From Maribellus sp. YY47 (GTDB taxonomy: Bacteria > Bacteroidota > Bacteroidia > Bacteroidales > Prolixibacteraceae), in contig NZ_JALGYW010000007.1 in the NCBI RefSeq assembly GCF_023111095.1, positions 1 to 64,000 of the forward strand: a stretch of DNA of 64,000 nt, given 5' to 3'. Positions within the stretch are counted from its first letter, which is position 1; each line of letters starts with the position of its first letter. A program made the position numbers and the translations under genes. Below are positions 44,985 through 54,662 of the stretch, piece after piece. Under the pieces are notes generated by a model. That model ran no database searches, was not told the DNA's origin, and saw nothing but the letters and a program-made list of their open reading frames with translations.

Positions 44985-45935
44985 TTAATTTACGACATTA
45001 ACCGGGCTCCCGTTAACAAATGCGCGTAGATTATTTACCGCTATTTCCATCAATCGCTGGCGGGCTTCAAAGGTGGCCCAGGCAATATGCGGGGTAATGT
45101 AGCAGTTTTTGGCTTTGGGAAGCGGATTATCGGGCGTGGCCGGTTCTATCGACAGAACATCCAGTCCGGCACCGGCAATTATTCCTTTGTTCAGAGCATC
45201 GGCCAGGTCCTGTTCATTTATCAAGGGTCCCCTTCCCGTATTCACCAAAAAGGCCGTTCTCTTCATTTTCTGAAGTGTTTCACTGTTAATAAAACCCTTA
45301 TTCTCTTCTGTTAACGGGCAGTTAATGCTAATGAAATCACTTTCAGAAAGCAATGTATCCATATCAACCTGTTGTGCTTCAATGGTGGTTGATTTTACAC
45401 TTCGGTTGTTAAAAAGCACTTTCAAGCCAAACGCCAGGGCGATGCGGGCAACGGCCTGCCCGATCTGACCAAAACCAATAATTCCCAGCGTTTTCCCGGC
45501 CAGTTCAATTTGCGGACTAACCGAATAACTAAAGTCGATGCTTTGAGCCCATTTCCCGTTCGACACGGTTCCAGCATGTCCGGCAACGTTCTGCGTAAAA
45601 TGAAGAATATGGGCAAACACCATCTGCGCCACCGAATCGGTGCTGTAGGCGGGTATGTTTGTAACGGTAATGCCTGCGGTCCGGGCAGCTATTGTGTCAA
45701 CAACGTTATAGCCGGTAGCCAGCACTCCAATGAATTTCAGGCCAGGGAGCTGACGGATAATGTTTGCATCGATAATCACTTTATTGGTGAAAATTGCTGT
45801 AGCTTCTTTCGCTCGTTCCACCACCAGCTCTTTGGGAGTACGGTCATAAATATCGCACTCTCCTGTTTCTTTTAAGGCATCCCAGCTAAGATCTCCCGGG
45901 TTTAATGTGTATCCGTCCAGTACAACTATTTTCAT
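44985..45935 (-). CDS. D-2-hydroxyacid dehydrogenase (glycerate/hydroxypyruvate type)
   Basis: A 316-residue NAD-dependent enzyme. The dinucleotide motif is L-G-I-I-G-F-G-Q-I-G. The catalytic trio is seen as Arg in N-T-G-R-G-P-L-I, Glu in D-V-L-S-I-E-P and His in T-P-H-I-A-W-A. It reduces 2-keto acids such as hydroxypyruvate or glyoxylate; the exact substrate is not set by sequence. It has its own -7 box and no obvious operon partner. Confidence 0.93.
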   Translation of the reverse strand: MKIVVLDGYTLNPGDLSWDALKETGECDIYDRTPKELVVERAKEATAIFTNKVIIDANIIRQLPGLKFIGVLATGYNVVDTIAARTAGITVTNIPAYSTDSVAQMVFAHILHFTQNVAGHAGTVSNGKWAQSIDFSYSVSPQIELAGKTLGIIGFGQIGQAVARIALAFGLKVLFNNRSVKSTTIEAQQVDMDTLLSESDFISINCPLTEENKGFINSETLQKMKRTAFLVNTGRGPLINEQDLADALNKGIIAGAGLDVLSIEPATPDNPLPKAKNCYITPHIAWATFEARQRLMEIAVNNLRAFVNGSPVNVVN

Positions 45936-45967
45936 TTTACGTTTTTTTGATTCGTCTGCGTTCTTGC

Positions 45968-45975
45968 CAAAAGTA
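45968..45975 (-). promoter_or_regulatory. -7 promoter box (TACTTTTG) of the hydroxyacid dehydrogenase
   Basis: Perfect TAnnTTTG on the minus strand, about 32 bp ahead of the ATG. Confidence 0.65.
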
Positions 45976-46107
45976 AATAAAACAAGTCATTTCATTGCTT
46001 GCTGTTGATTGTTGTATTAAAAGTTTATCTTTAAGCTTTCTTTCCGGAAACGGAAAACCAAGGGACGTTTTTTCAAATAGATAATTTTTTAATGTATTAG
46101 TAGGGAG

Positions 46108-46500
46108 ATGGAAGAATCCATAAAGGATAAAGCCAATAGGAGTCGTAGGATTCTTGTGGCCGAGGACGATAAAATCAATCAACGTTTATTCTTCTACTTA
46201 TTAAAGGACGTGGCAGATGAGTTAATCTTCGCCGACGACGGAGCGGAAGCATTTCGGAAATATACAGAAGGTGGGGACTTTGGACTGGTATTGATGGATA
46301 TTAAAATGCCGGTAATGGACGGTTACGAAGCTACCCGGAAAATTCTGGATCATGATCCGGCGGCGAAAGTAGTTGCATTGTCGGCTTATGCTTTTGAACA
46401 CGAGCAAAACAAGGCAATTGCGGAAGGATTTATTGATTATATCACGAAACCGGTTCAGCGCGAGCGACTGTTGGACGCAGTAGAAAAGTACCTTCAGTAA
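46108..46500 (+). CDS. Single-domain response regulator (CheY-like receiver)
   Basis: A 130-residue stand-alone receiver. The acidic pocket V-A-E-D-D-K, the phospho-acceptor Asp in V-L-M-D-I-K-M-P-V-M-D-G, the Ser in A-L-S-A-Y and the Lys in I-T-K-P-V are all present. It has no output domain; it probably acts by protein contact or as a relay for a hybrid kinase, as receivers of this type often do. A GGGAG sequence directly precedes the ATG. No histidine kinase is adjacent. Confidence 0.93.
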   Translation: MEESIKDKANRSRRILVAEDDKINQRLFFYLLKDVADELIFADDGAEAFRKYTEGGDFGLVLMDIKMPVMDGYEATRKILDHDPAAKVVALSAYAFEHEQNKAIAEGFIDYITKPVQRERLLDAVEKYLQ

Positions 46501-46573
46501 TCATAGTTTCTAAATCTTATTCCTGTCTGTTACATAATAGTGGATGGATCCAACGGCGAATAAAACAGAGCAT

Positions 46574-46592
46574 TGATTCGTTTTACGAATCA
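46574..46592. promoter_or_regulatory. Inverted repeat upstream of the GH106 promoter
   Basis: TGATTCG (46574-46580) and CGAATCA (46586-46592) with a TTTTA centre. It lies 18 bp upstream of the -7 box, where a regulator would overlap the -33 region. It could also be a weak terminator for the receiver gene, but no T run follows. Confidence 0.4.
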
Positions 46593-46609
46593 GAATAAGG
46601 CCTCAACCT

Positions 46610-46617
46610 TATTTTTG
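46610..46617 (+). promoter_or_regulatory. -7 promoter box (TATTTTTG) of the rhamnosidase locus
   Basis: Perfect TAnnTTTG box, giving a leader of about 74 bases before GH106. Confidence 0.65.
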
Positions 46618-46694
46618 GTTCTGCGAGATTGTGGTTGGTTGATATTTTATGAATAGCTTTAGGGACAGTTATATTTAACTTAAACCTTTACCTA

Positions 46695-49600
46695 ATGACT
46701 AAAATACTAACCGGTCTCTCTTGCTGTGTCTTTATTTTGTTGATGGTTTTGCAGGGGCTCGCACAAACTGAAGTGGCTCCCGTAGTTCCATCGGCAACTG
46801 AGTTGAACGCGCCTTTCAGCGACAATGATATTGCAACGTTTAAGAATCCTCCGAAAGTTTATCATCCGGAAACGTGGTTTCATTTTATCGGAGGGAACGT
46901 AGCTAAAGAAGGAATTACTGCAGATTTGGAGGCTATTGCGAATGCGGGCCTCTCCGGTATTCATTTGTTTCACGGACAATTTGGTGGTCCCTGGCCTGGC
47001 GTGAGCCCCCAGATTGCCTGCCTGAGTGAATCGTGGGATGATGCTGTGCGCTACACTGCCGAAGAATGCCGGAGATTAGGCTTGCGTTTTACCATGCAGA
47101 ATTGTCCGGGCTGGGCCATGTCAGGTGGTCCGTGGATCGAACCTTCCAATGCTATGCGAAACCTCGTTTGGAGCAGGACAGATGTTACCGGTGGTCAAAC
47201 CTTGGAAGTTTTGCCTGTACCACAGCCAAGTGCTGAAGACTGGAGAGATTACAAAGACATTGCCGTGCTGGCATTTCCCACGCCAAAAGGTTATGAGGAA
47301 GAACAGCTAAAACCTGAAGCGGTTAAAAGCGACACCTTGTTGCCCTGGAAAGAGTTTTTGTTGAGTGAACACAACGGTTCATTCAATTTAAAACCATCTA
47401 CTGAAGCAAATCCACATTGGCTGGAAGTTACTTTCTCCAAACCGGTGGAAATGCGAACCATCGAATTTTCCGATGTGCAGAAATTCAATCATGCCTGGTG
47501 TTTTACTCCCGACGTTCAGGTAAAAGTGACTGCTATTTTACCCGACGGAACGGCTCGGGAAATTCTGAACATCCCGATGCCGATGGCATCCTGGCAGTCT
47601 GATCATCCGATTTCACTGGCCTGCGATGAAACAGGAGGAGCTCAAACCTATCGTATCGAAATTGTTAATCAGCACGATATGAACCTGCGGTCGCTGCGCT
47701 TGCTTTCGGCGGCCCGCAAAAACAATTGGGAGTCGGAAGCTGCATGGACCCTGCGCAGCATCGTGCGAAACAGCGAAAATCCACGTCAGTCGGAGGACGC
47801 ATTTGTTAAATCAGGAGATGTGCGGGACATCTCATCCTTCATGGATAAAGATGGAAAATTGAATTGGCAGGCTCCCGAAGGGAAATGGACGATATTGCGT
47901 ATCGGGCATGTAAATGCGGGGCGAAAAAACGGACCTGCACCTGCCGAAGGAACCGGATGGGAGTGCGACAAACTTTCGGAATCGGGGCCAAAAGCACAGT
48001 TTGCAGGCTACATCGGGCGACTCAATGATGGCCCGCTGAACGGTGGATTGCTAAACGGAATGCTGATGGATAGCTGGGAATGTTACACACAAACCTGGAC
48101 AAACGAAATGGAAAGCGCGTTTAGTCAGTCAACCGGATATGCGTTGAGAAAATGGCTGCCGGCGGTTTTTGGCTATGTGGTAGACAGCCCGGAAACCACC
48201 AGTCGGTTTTTGCGCGACTGGCGCGGAGTGATCGGTGATTTGTTTGCGAACAAATTTTACGGAGGAATGGCTGGCCTGGCTCAAAAGAACGGGCTGAACA
48301 TTATTTATGAAACCGCAGCTGGCGATGTTTTCCCCGCCGATATCATGGAATATTTTAAATACGCCGATGTGCCGATGTGCGAATTCTGGCATCCCTACTC
48401 CGATTCGTATGTAGGGGCAATCAATTTCAAACCGATAAAACCAACAGCTTCGGCAGCCCGGATGTACGGAAAACCCCGCGTTTCGGCGGAGGCTTTTACC
48501 TCATTCAATCTTACCTGGGACGAACACCTGAGTATGTTGAAAGAAGTCGCCAACCTTAATTTTATTGAAGGCGTAACACATTTGGTGTTTCATACCTACA
48601 CACATAATCCACGAACCGATTGGTTACCGCCGGGTACTTCTTTTGGGTCGGGAATTGGTACACCATTTTTACGGGGGCAAACCTGGTGGAAACACATGCC
48701 TGAGTTTACGACTTACCTGGCCCGGTTGAATTATCTGTTAGAACGGGGAAAACCTGTTTCGGATGTACTTTGGTATTTAGGCGATGAAATCAACCACAAG
48801 CCTGATCAGGAAGCACCTTTCCCAAAAGGCTTTAAATACGACTATTGCAATCCCGACGTCCTTTTGAATCGTCTTTCGGTGCGCAACGGGAAGATTGTTA
48901 CTCCCGAAGGTTTGGAGTACAAGGTATTGTGGTTGCCCGATAATGAGCGGATGTTGCCGGAAACACTTGTGAAATTACAGGAGCTGGTGCGTGCCGGAGC
49001 AACGGTAATCGGAAACGCTCCCCGTGGACTTGCAACCTTAAAAGATGGACAGGCTGCGCAGCAACGCTTCAATAAGGCTGTTTCTGATATGTGGGGAGAT
49101 GGAAGTGAAAAAATCCGAAGCATTGGAAAAGGAAAGGTACTGGCAGGTTTTAGCATCGATGAAGCATTGGCTCAGCTTGATATGGCTCCCGATGTTGCTG
49201 GAAACGATGCTTTGTGGATGCATCGTCAGATTGACGGTGCCGACTGGTATTATGTTTCTGCACCATTTGGAAGAGGGTTTCAGGGCAAGTTGAGCTTTAA
49301 TAACAAAGAGGTTCCTGAAATATGGAATCCGGTGAGCGGAGAAATAGAACCGGCAATGGTAGTTGGGCAAGAAAACGGCAGGACGACTGTTTTGTTTGAT
49401 TTGCCCAAATCGGGATCGTGCTTTGTGGTTTTCAGAACAAAGGGAAAAGTTGCGGTAAAACCGGTGACTGCTGAAAATACAACTGAAACCCTTGCAATTT
49501 CAGGCCCGTGGACACTTTCTTTTCCTGCCGGATGGGGAGCCCCGGAATCGCTTGAGACATTAGAATTAAAGGCATGGAAAGAACTGGAGACAAGTCCAGA

Positions 49601-49964
49601 AGCAAAAGCGTTCTCGGGAACGGTAACTTATACAACCAACTTTGAAGCAGGGAAAATAAAGAAGAATGAAGTTTTCACCCTAAATTTAGGGAATGTGGAA
49701 ATGATTGCCGAAGTAACACTCAACGGAAAGCCGCTGGACACATTGTGGACACCGCCGTATTCGCTTGATATTACCGATGCACTTAACTCAGGAAAAAACA
49801 CGCTGGAAGTAAAAGTTACGGGAACCTGGTTCAACCGCCTGGTTTACGATGCAAATCAACCGGAGGAAAAGCGAAAAACCTGGACGATTAGTGGTCCGAA
49901 CAAAGACGAAGCATTGCGTGAAAGTGGCTTGCTGGGGCCTGTCGTTTTAACCAAAAGATTTTGA
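46695..49964 (+). CDS. GH106-type alpha-L-rhamnosidase
   Basis: A 1089-residue exported enzyme (Sec signal ending L-A-Q). The opening of the mature protein, W-F-H-F-I-G-G-N-V-A-K-E-G-I-T-A-D-L, followed by M-Q-N-C-P-G-W-A-M-S-G-G-P-W, is characteristic of GH106. The family is an inverting, calcium-dependent alpha-L-rhamnosidase with a large catalytic barrel and beta-sandwich domains; the C-terminal ~120 residues (E-V-F-T-L-N-L-G-N-V..., A-E-V-T-L-N-G-K-P-L) form a GH2-like sandwich. It leads the plus-strand polysaccharide locus. In Bacteroides such enzymes attack pectic RG-II or rhamnose-rich gums. Confidence 0.9.
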   Translation: MTKILTGLSCCVFILLMVLQGLAQTEVAPVVPSATELNAPFSDNDIATFKNPPKVYHPETWFHFIGGNVAKEGITADLEAIANAGLSGIHLFHGQFGGPWPGVSPQIACLSESWDDAVRYTAEECRRLGLRFTMQNCPGWAMSGGPWIEPSNAMRNLVWSRTDVTGGQTLEVLPVPQPSAEDWRDYKDIAVLAFPTPKGYEEEQLKPEAVKSDTLLPWKEFLLSEHNGSFNLKPSTEANPHWLEVTFSKPVEMRTIEFSDVQKFNHAWCFTPDVQVKVTAILPDGTAREILNIPMPMASWQSDHPISLACDETGGAQTYRIEIVNQHDMNLRSLRLLSAARKNNWESEAAWTLRSIVRNSENPRQSEDAFVKSGDVRDISSFMDKDGKLNWQAPEGKWTILRIGHVNAGRKNGPAPAEGTGWECDKLSESGPKAQFAGYIGRLNDGPLNGGLLNGMLMDSWECYTQTWTNEMESAFSQSTGYALRKWLPAVFGYVVDSPETTSRFLRDWRGVIGDLFANKFYGGMAGLAQKNGLNIIYETAAGDVFPADIMEYFKYADVPMCEFWHPYSDSYVGAINFKPIKPTASAARMYGKPRVSAEAFTSFNLTWDEHLSMLKEVANLNFIEGVTHLVFHTYTHNPRTDWLPPGTSFGSGIGTPFLRGQTWWKHMPEFTTYLARLNYLLERGKPVSDVLWYLGDEINHKPDQEAPFPKGFKYDYCNPDVLLNRLSVRNGKIVTPEGLEYKVLWLPDNERMLPETLVKLQELVRAGATVIGNAPRGLATLKDGQAAQQRFNKAVSDMWGDGSEKIRSIGKGKVLAGFSIDEALAQLDMAPDVAGNDALWMHRQIDGADWYYVSAPFGRGFQGKLSFNNKEVPEIWNPVSGEIEPAMVVGQENGRTTVLFDLPKSGSCFVVFRTKGKVAVKPVTAENTTETLAISGPWTLSFPAGWGAPESLETLELKAWKELETSPEAKAFSGTVTYTTNFEAGKIKKNEVFTLNLGNVEMIAEVTLNGKPLDTLWTPPYSLDITDALNSGKNTLEVKVTGTWFNRLVYDANQPEEKRKTWTISGPNKDEALRESGLLGPVVLTKRF

Positions 49965-50029
49965 GCGTTAAAGGTTTTAGTGTCTTCCGGAAAAATGAAG
50001 AAAGTTCAGGAAAAACTGTTCGAATAACG

Positions 50030-50044
50030 GATTCTACAGGATAC
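50030..50044 (+). repeat. 15-bp direct repeat GATTCTACAGGATAC, copy 1
   Basis: Located 79 bp upstream of the GH43 start. An identical copy precedes the next gene (51239-51253). Confidence 0.7.
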
Positions 50045-50123
50045 TGAAACAAAAGCTATTCTTTTATTTTAACCGACAATGTTTTACTTGGCATGTTGCC
50101 TAAATCAAATAATTGCTTAACCG

Positions 50124-51185
50124 ATGAGACTTTTTTCTGTGTTGTTTCTTTATTGGTGGACATTTTTGTTAGCGCCGTCTGATTATGATTTTCCTGTGAA
50201 TTCCGGCATTGAATCCGTTACAGAAAATCAACGGAAGACCTATTCGAATCCGTTGAAAACAATCGACGGTGCCGAAATTTTTGTTGCCGATCCGTTTGTT
50301 TACGAATACAAAGGAACTTATTATCTGACAGGGACCACCAACTTGCCAGAAGGTGAGGGTTTTGCATATTATATTTCAACCGATCTTATTACGTGGGAAT
50401 ACAAAGGAGCATTATACACCCGCCCGGCTGATCATATCGGCACGACTGCATTCTGGGCGCCGGAAATAGAATATTACAAAGGAAAGTTTTACCTGACATA
50501 CAGTTGCTATGTTCCGGCAAAAAAGCATTTGCAAACTTGCCTGGCAGTTAGTGAAAAGCCCGGAGGGCCTTTTGTAGATATTCATACACCCTGGTTTGAC
50601 CTGGGATATTCAGCAATTGATGCTGATATTTTCGTAGATGATGATGGTACTCCATATGTTTATTTTAGCAAAAATGGTATGCAGGATACATTAGCAACCG
50701 GAGAACTTTATGTTGCTAAGTTGAAAAAGGATCTTTCCGGCCTCGACGGCGATCCTGTATTTATTTCCAGGGCATCTCAGCCTTGGGAAAAAGTTAACTG
50801 GAACAAAAACCGTTGCAACGAAGGCACTTTTGTTTTTAAACGAAAGGGAACATATTATATGACTTACTCTGCCAATGACACTGGATACGAATATTACGGA
50901 GTGGGTGTTTCTTATGCAAAAAATCCCTTGGGGCCTTGGAAAAAGGACGATAATAACCCGTTGATGACCACCGATCTTGCAAGGAATATTTCTTCTCCGG
51001 GGCACAATTCAATAGTGGAAGCTCCCGACGGCAACCTCTACATTGTTTATCATCGCCATGCTGATGCCAATTGTCGAAAACCAAACTGGGACCGTGTGGT
51101 TTGTATCGATCGATTGTATTTCGACAAAGACGGGCAATTAAAAATGGAAGGCCCGACCAGTACCCCGCAAAAAGTTGCATGGTAA
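50124..51185 (+). CDS. GH43-family arabinosidase/xylosidase-like enzyme
   Basis: A 353-residue exported protein with a five-bladed GH43 propeller. All three catalytic acids are visible: base Asp56 in F-V-A-D-P-F, pKa modulator Asp168 in A-I-D-A-D-I-F and acid Glu233 in C-N-E-G-T-F. The signal region is short (F-L-Y-W-W-T-F-L-L-A). It would release alpha-L-arabinofuranosyl or beta-xylosyl units; arabinan-type activity fits the rhamnosidase neighbours. It sits 159 bp after GH106. Confidence 0.92.
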   Translation: MRLFSVLFLYWWTFLLAPSDYDFPVNSGIESVTENQRKTYSNPLKTIDGAEIFVADPFVYEYKGTYYLTGTTNLPEGEGFAYYISTDLITWEYKGALYTRPADHIGTTAFWAPEIEYYKGKFYLTYSCYVPAKKHLQTCLAVSEKPGGPFVDIHTPWFDLGYSAIDADIFVDDDGTPYVYFSKNGMQDTLATGELYVAKLKKDLSGLDGDPVFISRASQPWEKVNWNKNRCNEGTFVFKRKGTYYMTYSANDTGYEYYGVGVSYAKNPLGPWKKDDNNPLMTTDLARNISSPGHNSIVEAPDGNLYIVYHRHADANCRKPNWDRVVCIDRLYFDKDGQLKMEGPTSTPQKVAW

Positions 51186-51238
51186 TAACATCAGGAATTG
51201 GCAAGCTAATTCGTGATTTCGACCGCTGTCAGCAAACA

Positions 51239-51253
51239 GATTCTACAGGATAC
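51239..51253 (+). repeat. 15-bp direct repeat GATTCTACAGGATAC, copy 2
   Basis: Located 71 bp upstream of the first GH78 gene, at nearly the same distance as copy 1 from GH43. Confidence 0.7.
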
Positions 51254-51324
51254 CCAAGTGGATTTATCCAACTAAATTTGATGCAAAAGCATAAAATTAG
51301 CAACCTAAAGTAAATGAATCGGAA

Positions 51325-53775
51325 ATGAATAAACGGACTAATCCAATTATAAACAGAGTTGGCATTTTGATGCTGGTATTTCTGTTTTCTGTTTCCCTAA
51401 CATCCTGCAATTCTCCAAAGCCTGCCGAGCCGGGGCTAATAAAAAAGGCTCTCCCGGTATGGGCCAAAGGCCGGGAGACTGAAATGAACCTGAATCTTGG
51501 GTTTCACGGAATTTTTAGCGCTGAAAAAGGACAAGATATAAAACTGAAAATTACAGGTTCAACGCTTTACCGTGTTTTCCTGAACGGAAAATACCTGGGC
51601 TATGGCCCCGCACGAACAGCTCAGGGCTTTTTTCGTGTGGATGAATACCAACTGAGCGAACGCCTGAAGCCGGGAACGAACGTCGTGGCAGTTGAAGTGG
51701 CCGGGTACAATGTAAATTCATATTACACCATCGATCAGCCTTCGTTTCTGCAAGCCGAGGTGGTGGTTGGTGACGATGTTTTGCTAGCAACCGGGGAAGA
51801 ATCCGGATTTAGCGCTTTCGAGCTAAAAGAACGTTTGCAAAAAACCGAACGTTACAGTTTTCAAAGGCCCTTTACCGAATATTATCGTTTAAACGAAAAT
51901 GCGCGTGCCTGGAGAAGTGCAGAAACAAAACCAACAGAGACATTGGAGTTGGCCGTACAACCCGAAGGAGAGCTGCTTCCGCGTAATGTATTGCTTCCTG
52001 ATTTTGCTGTAGTTCGCCCGCAAAAAATCCATTCTACGGGAACGCTCAGGAAAATAATTCCGGCAAATTACAGAAAAGACCGTGCGCTTACCGGCATCAG
52101 TCCCATTTTCAAAGGCTACCCGGAAAACGAACTGGAAACTGTTCCTTCGCTTTGGCTACAGGAAATTGAGACTGCTGCGCAGGAAATCGCAGAAGAAAAG
52201 TATCATACCTCTTTTGTCGTTACCGCGAATTCGTTCATAACCTGCGACCTGGGAACTAACCTTTCCGGATTTATCGGAGCTAAAGTGAGCTGTTTGGAAC
52301 CATCAAAGCTGGTTTTTATTTTTGATGAAACACTTACCGAAGCCGATGTGCAACCCAAAAAACGCATGGCGGATGTCAACAATTATGTAGTATACGAACT
52401 GCAACCGGGAAATTATGATTTGGAGTCGTTCGAAAGTTATACCTTAAAATTTTTGAAGATAATGGTGTTGGAAGGCGAATGTACCTTGGAAGATGTTCAC
52501 CTTCGTGAATATGCATATCCTGAACACCCGCTGGCCGATTTTAACTGTGACAACGATAAGTTAAATGCCATTTACAAAGCTGCTGAGCAAACATTCCGTC
52601 AAAACTCGGTGGATATTTTCATGGACTGTCCTTCGCGCGAGCGGGCCGGCTGGCTGTGCGACAGTTATTTTACCGCCATTATGGAAAAGGATTTCACAGG
52701 AAAGTCGGCAATTGCACATAATTATTACGAGAATTTTGCACTGCCCGATAGCTTTGCCTTTCTGCCCGATGGAATGCTGCCCATGTGTTTTCCGGCCGAT
52801 CATAACGATAAGGTGTTTATTCCCAACTGGGCGATGTGGTTTATTGTGCAGATTGAAGATTATGCCAGCCGCGGCGGCGATCCGGAACTAATTGCAAAAC
52901 TGGAGCCCCGTGTTGCCAAATTGCTTGATTATTTTGTTCAGTTCGAAAATGAAGACGGACTGCTGGAAGACCTGGAAAGCTGGATTTTTGTGGAATGGTC
53001 GAGAGCCAACGATTTTGTACAGGATGTAAATTACCCCAGCAATATGCTTTACAGTGCTGCGCTTGAAAAAGCCGCGAAATTGTATCAAAATAAACTCTGG
53101 GAAGAAAAAGCGGAAAAAGTAAAACAAACCATTTTGAAACAGTCGTTTAACGGAAGTTTCTTTGTGGACAATGCCGTTAGGGAAGCAGATGGCAAACTTC
53201 AGGTGACCAATAATACCACGGAGGCATGCCAGTATTATGCTTTCTTCTTTAATGTGGCCACACCGGAAACGCATCCTGAATTGTGGAAAAAACTGACCTC
53301 TGCTTTTGGCCCCAAACGCGACGATAAAGTGACTTACCCCGATGTTTTCCGTGCCAACGCTTTTATCGGCAACTATCTTCGGATGGACATCCTGTCGCGT
53401 TACGGTTTGCAAAAACAAATGCTGGGCGAAATTCAGGATTACTTCTACTACATGGCAGAACAAACGGGGACGCTGTGGGAAAATGTAGGTGCGTATGCAA
53501 GCTGCGACCATGGATTTGCTTCATTTTTGGGGCATGTTTTATACCGCGACGTATTGGGAATAAGTTCCGTGGATTACCTGAAAAAAGAAGTAAGCATTCG
53601 CTTCTCCGATCTCGATTTGAACAGATGTAGTGGAGTATTACCGGTGGAAGACGATGCCATTGAGTTAAAGTGGGAACGTTCCGGGAATCAGCTAAATTAT
53701 TCGTTGAAAGTGCCTGCAGGTTTCAAAGTCAACATTGAAAACCTGAGTTCGCTGGAGTTAAATAAAGTAAGCTAA
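51325..53775 (+). CDS. GH78-like alpha-L-rhamnosidase lipoprotein (1)
   Basis: An 816-residue lipoprotein (lipobox S-L-T-S-C28) of the bacterial rhamnosidase family. N-terminal beta-sandwich domains (for example Y-R-V-F-L-N-G-K-Y-L-G-Y-G-P-A-R) precede an (alpha/alpha)6 barrel. The hallmark D-C-P-S-R-E-R-A-G-W-L-C-D lies at about 431-443, where the Glu and Asp are candidates for catalysis. It differs from the usual D-x-R-x-E-R-x-G-W-x-G-D form by Leu-Cys in place of x-Gly, as in one recurring subclade. It lies 10 bp upstream of the deacetylase-like gene. Confidence 0.88.
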   Translation: MNKRTNPIINRVGILMLVFLFSVSLTSCNSPKPAEPGLIKKALPVWAKGRETEMNLNLGFHGIFSAEKGQDIKLKITGSTLYRVFLNGKYLGYGPARTAQGFFRVDEYQLSERLKPGTNVVAVEVAGYNVNSYYTIDQPSFLQAEVVVGDDVLLATGEESGFSAFELKERLQKTERYSFQRPFTEYYRLNENARAWRSAETKPTETLELAVQPEGELLPRNVLLPDFAVVRPQKIHSTGTLRKIIPANYRKDRALTGISPIFKGYPENELETVPSLWLQEIETAAQEIAEEKYHTSFVVTANSFITCDLGTNLSGFIGAKVSCLEPSKLVFIFDETLTEADVQPKKRMADVNNYVVYELQPGNYDLESFESYTLKFLKIMVLEGECTLEDVHLREYAYPEHPLADFNCDNDKLNAIYKAAEQTFRQNSVDIFMDCPSRERAGWLCDSYFTAIMEKDFTGKSAIAHNYYENFALPDSFAFLPDGMLPMCFPADHNDKVFIPNWAMWFIVQIEDYASRGGDPELIAKLEPRVAKLLDYFVQFENEDGLLEDLESWIFVEWSRANDFVQDVNYPSNMLYSAALEKAAKLYQNKLWEEKAEKVKQTILKQSFNGSFFVDNAVREADGKLQVTNNTTEACQYYAFFFNVATPETHPELWKKLTSAFGPKRDDKVTYPDVFRANAFIGNYLRMDILSRYGLQKQMLGEIQDYFYYMAEQTGTLWENVGAYASCDHGFASFLGHVLYRDVLGISSVDYLKKEVSIRFSDLDLNRCSGVLPVEDDAIELKWERSGNQLNYSLKVPAGFKVNIENLSSLELNKVS

Positions 53776-53785
53776 ACTCAAAAAG

Positions 53786-54583
53786 ATGAATCAAATCCGA
53801 TGTATTGTTCTGTTGATTTCAGCTGCACTGTTGCTGCCTTTGTTCGGGGGTTCGCAAAATAAGATCCAGAAAATTCCGGATAAACTGGTGGTTCTGACTT
53901 TCGATGATGCATCGATCAGTCAGTACAGTTTTGTGGCGCCGCTGTTAAAAAAGCACGGTTTTGGAGCTACTTTTTTCGTATGTGAGTTCCCTCCGAATTT
54001 TAGCGATAACACAAAGTATATGAGCTGGAAACAGATGAAATTGCTCGACGATATGGGGTTTGAAATTGCCAATCATACCCGAACACATCCGGCAGTTGCA
54101 AATATTTCGAAAGAAGAGTTGCTGAAGGAGCTTGTTTACATCGAAAACAAATGTGATTCAATGGAGATTCAGAAACCGGTTTCGTTTGCCTACCCGGGCT
54201 ACAGTTTGAGCGAAGCGGTGGTGGAAGTTTTGGCCGAAAAAGAATATCGTTTTGCAAGAGCCGGAGGGAATCGCGCCTACGATCCTGCAGCAGATCATCC
54301 TTTACTGATCCCAAGCTGGTCGATGGTGAACGACAACAATCCTCAAATTATGCAGGCTTTGGATCAGGCAAAAGACGGCAAAATTGTAGTACTCACCATT
54401 CACGGTGTTCCGGATATTGAACATCCGTGGGTGACCACTTCTCCCGAACTATTTGAAGAATACGTGAAGTTTCTCGCTGATAATCATTTCACAGTAATTG
54501 CGATGCGCGATTTGAAAAAATATGTTCGTTTAAAGGATACGAAGTTTCTGGAAGCCGATTTTGAAAAACCTTTGCGAAACTGA
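53786..54583 (+). CDS. Polysaccharide deacetylase (CE4-like), exported
   Basis: A 265-residue exported protein with a NodB-type barrel. The T-F-D-D motif (Asp40-Asp41) and zinc-site His97 and His101 in N-H-T-R-T-H are intact, as is the Y-P-G motif (A-Y-P-G-Y). A C-terminal T-I-H-G-V-P segment contributes the last His. It removes acetyl groups from polysaccharide. Being 10 bp after GH78(1), it is in the same operon and may deacetylate the pectin-like substrate rather than peptidoglycan; this is inference. Confidence 0.88.
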   Translation: MNQIRCIVLLISAALLLPLFGGSQNKIQKIPDKLVVLTFDDASISQYSFVAPLLKKHGFGATFFVCEFPPNFSDNTKYMSWKQMKLLDDMGFEIANHTRTHPAVANISKEELLKELVYIENKCDSMEIQKPVSFAYPGYSLSEAVVEVLAEKEYRFARAGGNRAYDPAADHPLLIPSWSMVNDNNPQIMQALDQAKDGKIVVLTIHGVPDIEHPWVTTSPELFEEYVKFLADNHFTVIAMRDLKKYVRLKDTKFLEADFEKPLRN

Positions 54584-54662
54584 TAATGCCCGTTTGATAA
54601 GGATCAAAAATTGTGTCATTTTTATATAAAATATTGAACTCGAATTAAATAACCTAAATCCG

